This document shows positions 1-7,143 of a stretch of 64,000 bases of DNA, one piece after another. A model generated the notes under the pieces. That model saw only the letters and a list, made by a program, of their open reading frames with translations. It was not told the DNA's origin and made no database searches. The first letter of the stretch is position 1. Each line of letters opens with the position of its first letter. This stretch comes from Saprospiraceae bacterium (GTDB lineage: Bacteria > Bacteroidota > Bacteroidia > Chitinophagales > Saprospiraceae), in contig JALSGS010000045.1 of the NCBI GenBank assembly GCA_026982695.1, positions 62,001 through 126,000 on the forward strand, given 5' to 3'. A program made the position numbers and the translations under genes.

Positions 1-451
1 GCCACTTGCTTTCAAGCTCCAGCGTATCGCCTGGCCACAACGGCTTGGGCAAGTGAAGCAATGCCACATCGATATGCGGCACCACATAATGCCACCACAC
101 ACGCTGGCCGCCAATGAGAAATTCAATACTGTCAAACCCACCCCTATCTTCCGGCCTTGCAAAGAAAAAATCTTGGTATCCCAACTGCAATTGCTGCTTT
201 GCAAAAGCACTTTGCACACTACTATAGGCGTTGGCCCATAAATGCACGTACATTTCCCGCAAAGTGTCAGGGCTGTGATTAATGTAGGTGATAGACTGCG
301 CTGCAGCCAACGTATGCGACTGGTCGTCCAAGTACACATCGAACGCGTAATGCACCTCCTGCTGGAAATACTTAGGCACTTCAGGCTGTGCTGTACTCTT
401 CTGAGTAGAAATGCATAAAAGCCCTAGCCATAAGGATCGCACTAGTTTCAT
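1..451 (-). CDS. M1-family metallopeptidase-like protein, N-terminal part (runs off window start)
   Basis: The reading frame opens at the ATG at 451 and stays open to the window edge, so only the first 150 residues are visible. Residues 1-22 look like a signal peptide ending near STAQ, so export is likely. The rest (Tyr-Phe-Gln-Gln-Glu-Val, HTLAAAQSITYINHSPDTL, then HLWANAY) resembles the N-terminal beta domain of Bacteroidota M1 aminopeptidases. The zinc site (HExxH) would lie outside the window, so the catalytic class is inferred from the N-terminal domain only. The gene is divergent from the BamA-like gene, with about 125 bases between them. Confidence 0.6.
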   Translation of the reverse strand, partial: MKLVRSLWLGLLCISTQKSTAQPEVPKYFQQEVHYAFDVYLDDQSHTLAAAQSITYINHSPDTLREMYVHLWANAYSSVQSAFAKQQLQLGYQDFFFARPEDRGGFDSIEFLIGGQRVWWHYVVPHIDVALLHLPKPLWPGDTLELESKW

Positions 452-575
452 TAAAAGAATCGTTTTCTTTTGACTGAATCAATGAGCTATACTCCATGCC
501 TATTACACCACCCCCTGATTCCAAGAGCAATTAAAAAACTCCACTTTGCGCATCACATGTACACAACTGAGTTTT

Positions 576-2327
576 ATGAGTGGGTCTATCACCCTTCGGC
601 AAACGCTAATAGTACTTAGTAGTGTGATCTATTCACTATGTGCATGGCACAAGGTTTTGGCCTGGCAAGGTGTACACTTAAACGTACATTGTGCTCTGCC
701 GGATACTATCAGTTGCCCTGACAGCATCCTCTATTTGCCCGACAGTCTAAGTGCATGGCAATGGTTGGCAAAGTGGCAGCACGACCAGATTGCCTCAGGA
801 TTCCTTGAAGCTAGCGTAGATCACACTCAATGGCATGGCGACACACTCAATGCTTACCTGCACCGAGGCCCTCGCTGGCAATGGGCCATGCTGGACCTCG
901 ATGAGCTACCGCCTACACTCTTGCGCACGGAGTGGGTGCCCAAAACAGGACAGATTGTACACCCCCATGAGGTGGCACGACTCATAGACCACATCCTACA
1001 CTGGTACGAAACTCATGGCCATCCCTTTGCCCACATCTGGCTCGACTCAATTGCACTGCGCGATCAGCAGGTACGCGCTAAGATACGCATCGATCCAGGT
1101 CGCTACATCACCATGGGACCAGTAGTTATAGAAGGTACCATCAAATTGCATCCCGAATTTATCGCCCGACTGCTGGGCATACCGGCGGGCAGTGCTTTTG
1201 ACGCAAAAAAAATACGAGCTGTACCCAAGCTGATGGCACAACTACCTTATGTACGTCTCAAACAGCCTCCATGGGTGACCTTCTACGGGCGAGAAGCGCG
1301 CCTCCATCTGGCACTAGAAGCCCGGCCTGCCAGCCGGTTCGATCTATTGATCGGCATTTTACCCACACGTCAGGCTCAAGGACGACGCGTGCGCCTGAGT
1401 GGCACTGCTGACATCGCCTTAGCCAATGCCTTGGGCTATGGAGAACAGTTGTCCATACAGTACGACCAGCTACAACCCGCCTCGCCACGACTGCAAATAC
1501 GCAGCGACTGGCCGTGGCTACCATGGATGCCCTTCGGCACATTTGGCACATTTGACCTGTACAAACGCGATTCCCAGTACTTGGATCTAAGATGGGAAGC
1601 AGGCATCTATCAGCTACAACCCTCAGGGCACAGCTGGCGTCTGTTTGCTACACAACAAATCTCTTCTATCATTTCAGCTACTCAGTTATCGGCTCAACAA
1701 CTCGACCTACAACGTACTGGACTGGGAATTAGCTATCGCTTGGAAGGTACCGACTACCCACTACCCCCCCGCAAGGGGTGGCAATTGGCCTTGGATGGCA
1801 GTGGTGGATTTAGACGCATTGTAAAAAACGAACAACTGGCAGCCCAATATCCCGAGCTATACGACAGCCTCGCTCCACGCACTGCTCAATTGCACTTGCA
1901 GCTGGAGTTGACCCACTTCCAGCCACTGGGCCGTCAAATAGTGCTCAAGACAGGCTTTTCTGGTGCCACCATCTTCAGCGATGGGCAGCCAATAGTGCGC
2001 AACGAAGCGTGGCGCATCGGTGGCAGCCGTTTGATGCGGGGCTTCGACGAAGATGCCTTCTTTGCCACCAGCTATGCCATCCTGACCACAGAAGGCCGCC
2101 TCATTTTGGGTGCCCATTCTTGGGCCTATGTCTTTGTTGACGTGGGATGGTGGCAACCTCCGCTCACGACAAGCGCCGACCGCGGCATAGGCATTGGTGC
2201 CGGCATCACTTTCGAAACACAGGCTGGCATCTTACGCCTAAGCATCGCTACAGGCCAAACTCGCACAGGTATTGCTTTTGACCTGGCCAACCCAAAAGTA
2301 CATGTGGGCTATGTAAGTCTGTTTTGA
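576..2327 (+). CDS. BamA/TamA-type outer membrane protein (POTRA plus Omp85 barrel)
   Basis: Predicted outer-membrane barrel of the Omp85 superfamily, 583 residues. The frame extends upstream to a TTG at 546, but the ATG at 576 gives a better signal peptide (about residues 1-29). One POTRA-like unit is visible around residues 165-225, including a Gly-Pro-Val-Val-Ile-Glu-Gly strand start. The remainder is a beta-rich barrel. The Omp85 signature appears as GGSRLMRGFDED at about residues 482-493, and the protein ends in Phe as barrels often do. It is shorter than BamA (usually five POTRAs), so it is more likely a TamA-like or lone-POTRA paralogue than the essential BamA. The next gene is convergent, 41 bases away. 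Confidence 0.8.
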   Translation: MSGSITLRQTLIVLSSVIYSLCAWHKVLAWQGVHLNVHCALPDTISCPDSILYLPDSLSAWQWLAKWQHDQIASGFLEASVDHTQWHGDTLNAYLHRGPRWQWAMLDLDELPPTLLRTEWVPKTGQIVHPHEVARLIDHILHWYETHGHPFAHIWLDSIALRDQQVRAKIRIDPGRYITMGPVVIEGTIKLHPEFIARLLGIPAGSAFDAKKIRAVPKLMAQLPYVRLKQPPWVTFYGREARLHLALEARPASRFDLLIGILPTRQAQGRRVRLSGTADIALANALGYGEQLSIQYDQLQPASPRLQIRSDWPWLPWMPFGTFGTFDLYKRDSQYLDLRWEAGIYQLQPSGHSWRLFATQQISSIISATQLSAQQLDLQRTGLGISYRLEGTDYPLPPRKGWQLALDGSGGFRRIVKNEQLAAQYPELYDSLAPRTAQLHLQLELTHFQPLGRQIVLKTGFSGATIFSDGQPIVRNEAWRIGGSRLMRGFDEDAFFATSYAILTTEGRLILGAHSWAYVFVDVGWWQPPLTTSADRGIGIGAGITFETQAGILRLSIATGQTRTGIAFDLANPKVHVGYVSLF

Positions 2328-2335
2328 TTAGGTCC

Positions 2336-2348
2336 GCCTTTCGGCAAA
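2336..2348 (+). repeat. Iterated word GCCTTTCGGCAAA, copy 1 (intergenic)
   Basis: Exact 13-base copy in the 41-base gap between the convergent BamA-like and phosphohexomutase genes. GCC TTTC GGC can fold into a small hairpin followed by an A run. Confidence 0.9.
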
Positions 2349-2368
2349 AAACAGGCCACCAGGAGGCG

Positions 2369-3766
2369 TTATCGCATAGCGGCATGAGCTGCATCGAGCA
2401 GTTGGCGCACCTCCTCACGTGTTGGGGCTTGTGCATACACGCGCAAGACTGGTTCAGTGCCCGAGGGGCGCACCAATACCCAGCGGTCGTCACCTATCCA
2501 GAATTTGAACCCATCGATGGCCTCCATACGCGTAATCTTGTAAGGGCCAAAAGCCTCAAAAGGATCGCTCTCGCATCGCTGGATGATAGCCTGTTTTTGT
2601 TCCTCAGGCAAGTGCAGGTCATCGCGATCAAAGGCAAAGGGCCCTACTAAATCGTACACTTCCGAAATGAGTTGGGAAAGCGTCTTGCCCGTCTTGGCCA
2701 TGAACTCCAAGATCATCAGTGCAATCCACACGCCATCACGCTCGGGAATATGTCCCTTTACGGCCAAGCCCCCCGACTCTTCACCGCCCACAATGACATC
2801 TTCCCGACTCATGATCTCAGCAATGTATTTAAAGCCAATAGGCGTGACTTCGTAGTCCAAACCAAATTTCTTGGCCAAATCCACCATTTTATTCGTTACA
2901 CTAAAAGTGATGACTACTTTGCCCTGCTGCTTTTTGTAGTGATGCATATACAGCAAAAGCAGCAACAAGATGTGGTGTGAGTCCACAAACTCACCTGTAG
3001 CGTCAAACATACCGATACGGTCAGCATCGCCATCATTGGCAAAACCCAGCTGTATGCTATCGTCGTTGCGGATAAGGGCAGCAAGCTCTTGGAGATTGCG
3101 CAAGATGGGCTCAGGCGCTTGCCCCTTGAAAGAAGGGTTGTAGTCGCAATGTAGAAAGACACAATTGGGCAGCAAGCGCTGGACGATGCGCTGCCCCGCC
3201 CCATACATGGCATCATAAGCGATCTTGAAGCCTGCAACACGAATGGCATCTATGTCGAAGTGCTTTAGTACGTGTTGGTAGTACAGCTCTTCCAAGTCCA
3301 CTTCTTCTACCAGACCTTGGGTCTTGAGTTGCTCAATAGTGGGCAAGTCATTGAATGTACACTGCTCAGGAATGAGTGCCTCCACTTCGGCAATCTGGGA
3401 GGGAACCATGGGGCCACCTAAACTTGACTTGAGCTTGAAACCGTTGTAGGAAGGTGGGTTGTGGCTAGCGGTGATGACTACGCCTAGATCAGCACCGGTC
3501 TTCACCACACCTAACGACACCATAGGTGTACTGACAAAGTCGGGTGCTACCAACGACTTGATGCCCATGGCACCCAGTACTCGAGCTGTAGTATTGACAA
3601 ATAGCTTTCCGCCAAAGCGACAGTCGTGTCCAATCACGATTTGCGTTCCTCCACGTGCCTGTAGCCACTTGCCCGTGGCTTCTGCCACACGCTTGACGTT
3701 GTCCACTGTATAATCATCTGCAATAATTGCACGCCAGCCATCCGTGCCAAATTTTATCTTTGTCAT
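2369..3766 (-). CDS. Phosphoglucomutase/phosphomannomutase family protein
   Basis: Alpha-D-phosphohexomutase interconverting hexose 1- and 6-phosphates, cytoplasmic, 465 residues. All family signatures are present: FGTDGWR at 6-12, the phosphoserine loop TASHNP (Ser101), the metal loop DGDADR (245-250), the sugar-binding GGEESGG (327-333) and the phosphate-binding RPSGTEP (433-439). The frame can extend eight codons upstream to 3790, but the ATG at 3766 starts directly at the conserved KIKFGTDGWR block and is preferred. Whether glucose or mannose phosphate is the main substrate cannot be read from the sequence. A near-consensus promoter box (CAATTTTG) lies just upstream. Confidence 0.92.
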   Translation of the reverse strand: MTKIKFGTDGWRAIIADDYTVDNVKRVAEATGKWLQARGGTQIVIGHDCRFGGKLFVNTTARVLGAMGIKSLVAPDFVSTPMVSLGVVKTGADLGVVITASHNPPSYNGFKLKSSLGGPMVPSQIAEVEALIPEQCTFNDLPTIEQLKTQGLVEEVDLEELYYQHVLKHFDIDAIRVAGFKIAYDAMYGAGQRIVQRLLPNCVFLHCDYNPSFKGQAPEPILRNLQELAALIRNDDSIQLGFANDGDADRIGMFDATGEFVDSHHILLLLLLYMHHYKKQQGKVVITFSVTNKMVDLAKKFGLDYEVTPIGFKYIAEIMSREDVIVGGEESGGLAVKGHIPERDGVWIALMILEFMAKTGKTLSQLISEVYDLVGPFAFDRDDLHLPEEQKQAIIQRCESDPFEAFGPYKITRMEAIDGFKFWIGDDRWVLVRPSGTEPVLRVYAQAPTREEVRQLLDAAHAAMR

Positions 3767-3900
3767 CCCAGTTAGGTTTTCAGTTGCCAAAAGTCACATC
3801 AAAATTGCCATTTTGCGAAAGCGCAACAAAAATACACATTTGAGGTAGCTACCATAAGTGCATCTATCCAATAGCAAACACACACGTTTTGCATACCAGT

Positions 3901-4551
3901 ATGAAAGATACATACCGCCATCGGGGCATGCGCCGCAAGCTAGTGGCACACCTACGGCATCGGGGAATTTCCGACGAGCGCATCTTAGCTGCCATCGAAG
4001 TGATCCCTCGCCACTGCTTCCTCGATTCGGCATTCGAAGAAAAAGCCTACGAAGACATTGCCCTACCCATTGCTTGCCACCAGACTATATCCCAACCCTA
4101 TACAGTGGCATTTCAAACCCAATTGATTGAGGTACAACCAGGTGACAAGGTCTTAGAAGTGGGCACGGGTTCGGGGTATCAGGCAGCAGTACTAGCAGCT
4201 ATGGGCGCACAAGTGTATACCATCGAGCGGCACAAACAGCTATACGCACAGGCCAAAAAGCGGCTCGAGCAATTAGGTATCAAAGGCGTTTATTTCTTTT
4301 ACGGGGACGGCTACAAAGGGCTTCCCCAGTTTGCGCCTTTCGACAAAATTCTCGTCACGGCAGGAGCCGAGCAAATACCCCGCCAACTGCTCAAACAGCT
4401 CAAAGTAGGTGGCATGATGGTAATCCCCGTAGGCAAAAACGTACAAGAGATGCAGCGCATCAAGCGCCTCGATAAAGAGACCTTCAAGAAGGAAACTTTT
4501 GGCCACTTTCGCTTTGTGCCTATGCTACCAGGTAGCGAGGAAGACGAATAA
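3901..4551 (+). CDS. pcm: Protein-L-isoaspartate O-methyltransferase
   Basis: SAM-dependent repair methyltransferase acting on isoaspartyl residues of aged proteins, 216 residues. The SAM-binding motif I reads VLEVGTGSGYQAA (about 84-96). The family hallmark around Gln-Thr-Ile-Ser-Gln-Pro-Tyr (61-67) is intact, as is the ILVTAGAEQIP block. The ATG at 3901 matches the family start; an in-frame TTG at 3889 is less likely. The gene is divergent from the phosphohexomutase gene and is followed 56 bases later by moaC, which has its own promoter box. Confidence 0.93.
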   Translation: MKDTYRHRGMRRKLVAHLRHRGISDERILAAIEVIPRHCFLDSAFEEKAYEDIALPIACHQTISQPYTVAFQTQLIEVQPGDKVLEVGTGSGYQAAVLAAMGAQVYTIERHKQLYAQAKKRLEQLGIKGVYFFYGDGYKGLPQFAPFDKILVTAGAEQIPRQLLKQLKVGGMMVIPVGKNVQEMQRIKRLDKETFKKETFGHFRFVPMLPGSEEDE

Positions 4552-4582
4552 TAGGCGTAGCGCGCAAAGTATCCACACTCCG

Positions 4583-4590
4583 TACCTTTG
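4583..4590 (+). promoter_or_regulatory. Bacteroidota-type -7 box for moaC (TACCTTTG)
   Basis: Exact TAnnTTTG, 17 bases before the moaC start codon, implying a leader of only about ten bases. No clear -33 TTG element is seen at the usual distance. Confidence 0.6.
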
Positions 4591-4607
4591 CACAAAGCAT
4601 CCCTATT

Positions 4608-5090
4608 ATGGCTAAATTTTCACATCTGGACAAAGAGGGCAATCCCGCTATGGTCGACGTAGGCGCCAAACGGATCACACGGCGCAGTGCCCGCGCACGG
4701 GCCATTGTGCAATTGCCCCCCGAGGTGTGGCAACAGCTCGAAAGCGATGAACTACACACCCAAAAAGGCCCCGTGTTCCAAACAGCGATCTTGGCAGGTA
4801 TCATGGGTGCCAAAAAAACCGGCGAGCTTATCCCGCTATGCCATCCCTTAGGTCTCGATAACTGCACAGTAGACATCCGCACAGAAGAAGGCGCTGTAAT
4901 TGTAGAATGTACTGCCAGCCTTTCGGCAAAAACCGGTGTAGAAATGGAGGCACTCACTGGTGCGACCATCGCAGCACTGACCATTTACGACATGTGTAAA
5001 GCTTTCTCGCACGACATCGTCATTCGAGAAGTCAAGCTCATGGAAAAAACAGGAGGCAAGCGCAACTTTAAAAGAACTGAAGATCATTAA
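4608..5090 (+). CDS. moaC: Cyclic pyranopterin monophosphate synthase
   Basis: Second step of molybdenum-cofactor synthesis: converts the MoaA product to cyclic pyranopterin monophosphate. 160 residues, the usual length. Conserved motifs are intact: the substrate pocket LCHPL (77-81), GVEMEALTG (110-118) and the lysine-rich KTGGK (147-151). It lies 49 bases before mobA on the same strand, so the two probably form a cofactor operon driven from the box at 4583. No moaA, moaE or moeA is in the window. Confidence 0.96.
   Translation: MAKFSHLDKEGNPAMVDVGAKRITRRSARARAIVQLPPEVWQQLESDELHTQKGPVFQTAILAGIMGAKKTGELIPLCHPLGLDNCTVDIRTEEGAVIVECTASLSAKTGVEMEALTGATIAALTIYDMCKAFSHDIVIREVKLMEKTGGKRNFKRTEDH
4918..4930 (+). 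repeat. Iterated word GCCTTTCGGCAAA, copy 2 (inside moaC)
   Basis: Exact 13-base copy, read by moaC in the frame giving Leu-Ser-Ala-Lys. Confidence 0.9.
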
Positions 5091-5139
5091 CCTGCTCTTC
5101 ACAGCGCTACCCAAGTCTTGAACTGAAAATCATCATCAC

Positions 5140-6294
5140 ATGGCACAGCAGTCGTCTGGCAAACAACTACATCAAAAACACGCAAGCCTCACGCGGCCAC
5201 ACATGGGTCAGTGGGGGCGCAACGAGTTTGCCCTCATCGGTGCCCCTTGCGGACAACTACAACGACTGGCTCTCACACTTGTAAAAGGCCTTGCAGATAT
5301 AGGGCATATTGCCTGGCTCGACGCCGACCATCGCCACGGCAATGCGCCCACTCATACCATCTTAGCTCCATTGACCTATACTGACCGCATCACGCATCAC
5401 GAGCTAGCATGGCATGGCCGTACCGACAGCTATCAGCTCAGGCCACTACTGCAAACAGCACGACTGGTGCTGATCAATGGCAACCACTTTACCGCCCAGC
5501 AGCAAGTAGTCATACTCGACCCGCGCAAGTTTGATTCGCTATCGCGCAAACGCGATCGCCTCACCGACATACAGCTACTGATCAGTACGCCTCAAGCCCG
5601 TGAAGCCCCCGACTGGCTCAGGCCCCATTTGCCGAAAGGCACGCCAGTCTTACCCATCGAAGATGAGGCTGCCATTATCGAATACTTCCGCAAAGTCGTG
5701 CATCGACGCACGCCACCGCTCATGGGACTGGTACTCTCTGGCGGCAAGAGCACGCGCATGGGGCAAGACAAAGGGCTATTGCGCTATCACGGAAAACCCC
5801 AACGCAGCTATTTATTCGACCTAATCGCACCTCACTGTCAGTCAGTATATTATTCAGTACGTGCCGAGCAGACAAGTGATTTTCCGAAAGGGGCACCACT
5901 CGTGCTCGACACTTTTATCGGGCTGGGGCCCTTTGGAGCGATTCTTTCTGCCTTTCGGCAAAACCCCAATGCCGCTTGGCTGGTGGTCGCTTGCGACTTG
6001 CCCCTACTCGACCAGGCAACTGTAGGCGCGCTGGTGGCCCAGCGCCACCCAGGCAAAGTGGCTACGGCCTTTCAAAGTCCAAGCAATGAATTTCCCGAGC
6101 CACTCATTGCCATTTACGAGCCTCCCGCCTACAGCCGTTTATTGCAGTTCTTGGCTATGGGCTACGCCTGTCCACGCAAGATGCTCATCAACAGTGACAT
6201 AAAACTACTACAAGTGCCCCGGCCCGAAGCACTACACAACGTAAATACCCCTGAAGAGATGCAGCGCGTCATGGAACAATTGTCAAGGCACTAG
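5140..6294 (+). CDS. mobA: Molybdenum cofactor guanylyltransferase with an N-terminal MobB-like domain
   Basis: 384 residues, about twice the size of a plain MobA. The C-terminal half (from about residue 194) is a complete MobA nucleotidyltransferase: LSGGKSTRMGQDKG (199-212) binds GTP and VVACDLPLL supplies the metal-binding aspartate. It would attach GMP to molybdopterin. The N-terminal half (about 29-190) looks like the MobB fold, but the place of its P-loop reads IGAPCGQLQRLAL, without the GxxGxGK[ST] signature, so GTPase activity is doubtful. This domain pairing is inferred from sequence only. The gene follows moaC and overlaps the convergent lpxH by four bases at the stop codons. Confidence 0.88.
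   Translation: MAQQSSGKQLHQKHASLTRPHMGQWGRNEFALIGAPCGQLQRLALTLVKGLADIGHIAWLDADHRHGNAPTHTILAPLTYTDRITHHELAWHGRTDSYQLRPLLQTARLVLINGNHFTAQQQVVILDPRKFDSLSRKRDRLTDIQLLISTPQAREAPDWLRPHLPKGTPVLPIEDEAAIIEYFRKVVHRRTPPLMGLVLSGGKSTRMGQDKGLLRYHGKPQRSYLFDLIAPHCQSVYYSVRAEQTSDFPKGAPLVLDTFIGLGPFGAILSAFRQNPNAAWLVVACDLPLLDQATVGALVAQRHPGKVATAFQSPSNEFPEPLIAIYEPPAYSRLLQFLAMGYACPRKMLINSDIKLLQVPRPEALHNVNTPEEMQRVMEQLSRH
5628..5640 (-). repeat. Iterated word, copy 3 (reverse orientation, inside mobA)
   Basis: Exact TTTGCCGAAAGGC on the plus strand, read by mobA as Leu-Pro-Lys-Gly. Confidence 0.9.
5950..5962 (+). repeat. Iterated word GCCTTTCGGCAAA, copy 4 (inside mobA)
   Basis: Exact copy, read by mobA as Ala-Phe-Arg-Gln; 310 bases after the inverted copy 3 in the same gene. 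Confidence 0.9.
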
Positions 6295-7079
6295 GGCTGC
6301 ACAACCCACAACGACTTGCCATAGACGCGGCCTTCGTCCTGCCTCCAAAAGCGTATGGCCATGTCCTGCCCATCGAATACCGCATAGGAATAGTGATACA
6401 GCCAATCGCCCAAATTGATGTACCGACTGTGGCCATTAGCCAACAGATAGTCGATAGGCAAATGGCGATGACCAAAGACGAAATAGTCGATATGCACTTG
6501 CTGCAGCTTGCGCTGGCAATACTGAATGAGCCATTCGCGCTCGGGCCCCAAAAAGCCAGTCATGGTGGGTTGTGCATTGCGACTAGATCCCGAAAAAAAG
6601 CGCATAAGGCGCAAACCCGTATTAGGATGAATGCGCGCAAAGAGCCACTGGCAAGTGGGGTTGGCAAAGATGCGCTTGATGAGCTTGTACCCTCGATCGC
6701 CGGGTCCTAAGCCGTCGCCATGACCCAAGAAAAAGCGCTTGCCTCCGAGCTCACGTATCAATGGCTGGCGATAGGTAGGTATACCCAGTTCTTCTTCAAA
6801 GTAGCGAAACATCCACATATCGTGATTGCCCGTAAAAAAGTAGATGGGCAAACCCTCATCGCTCAACTGTGCCAAACGGCCCAGTAAGCGCACAAAGCCC
6901 TTAGGTACCACTTCACCGTATTCAAACCAGTAGTCAAACACATCGCCAAGTAGATACAACGCTTCAGCTTTTGGAGCGATATGGTCGAGCCAACGCACGA
7001 TGAGCCGTTCACGCGTGCGACTGTCGTGACGCCCATCGGTGCCTAGATGAAAGTCAGAAGCGAAATAGATGTTTTTCAT
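6291..7079 (-). CDS. lpxH: UDP-2,3-diacylglucosamine diphosphatase
   Basis: Calcineurin-like metallophosphoesterase that cleaves UDP-2,3-diacylglucosamine to lipid X in lipid A synthesis, at the inner face of the inner membrane. 262 residues. All metal ligands of the fold are visible: Asp-Phe-His (9-11), LLGDVFDYW, TGNHDMW, GHGDG and the final GHRHLP. The DYW and NTGLRLM segments fit LpxH rather than a generic phosphoesterase. It starts 64 bases after the stop of the DUF5682 gene and may share its transcript. Confidence 0.9.
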   Translation of the reverse strand: MKNIYFASDFHLGTDGRHDSRTRERLIVRWLDHIAPKAEALYLLGDVFDYWFEYGEVVPKGFVRLLGRLAQLSDEGLPIYFFTGNHDMWMFRYFEEELGIPTYRQPLIRELGGKRFFLGHGDGLGPGDRGYKLIKRIFANPTCQWLFARIHPNTGLRLMRFFSGSSRNAQPTMTGFLGPEREWLIQYCQRKLQQVHIDYFVFGHRHLPIDYLLANGHSRYINLGDWLYHYSYAVFDGQDMAIRFWRQDEGRVYGKSLWVVQP

Positions 7080-7093
7080 GTATGCAAAGCTCA

Positions 7094-7106
7094 GCCTTTC
7101 GGCAAA
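7094..7106 (+). repeat. Iterated word GCCTTTCGGCAAA, copy 5 (intergenic, before lpxH)
   Basis: Exact copy in the 64-base gap between lpxH and the DUF5682 gene, 15 bases upstream of the lpxH start codon. Confidence 0.9.
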
Positions 7107-7143
7107 TGAGGCTCAAAGTTCGAAAAAAACGACAGCATCCTGC

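Noticed and set aside
546-575. Upstream TTG start for the BamA-like gene
   Set aside because: It would place ten extra residues before a good signal peptide; the ATG at 576 is better.
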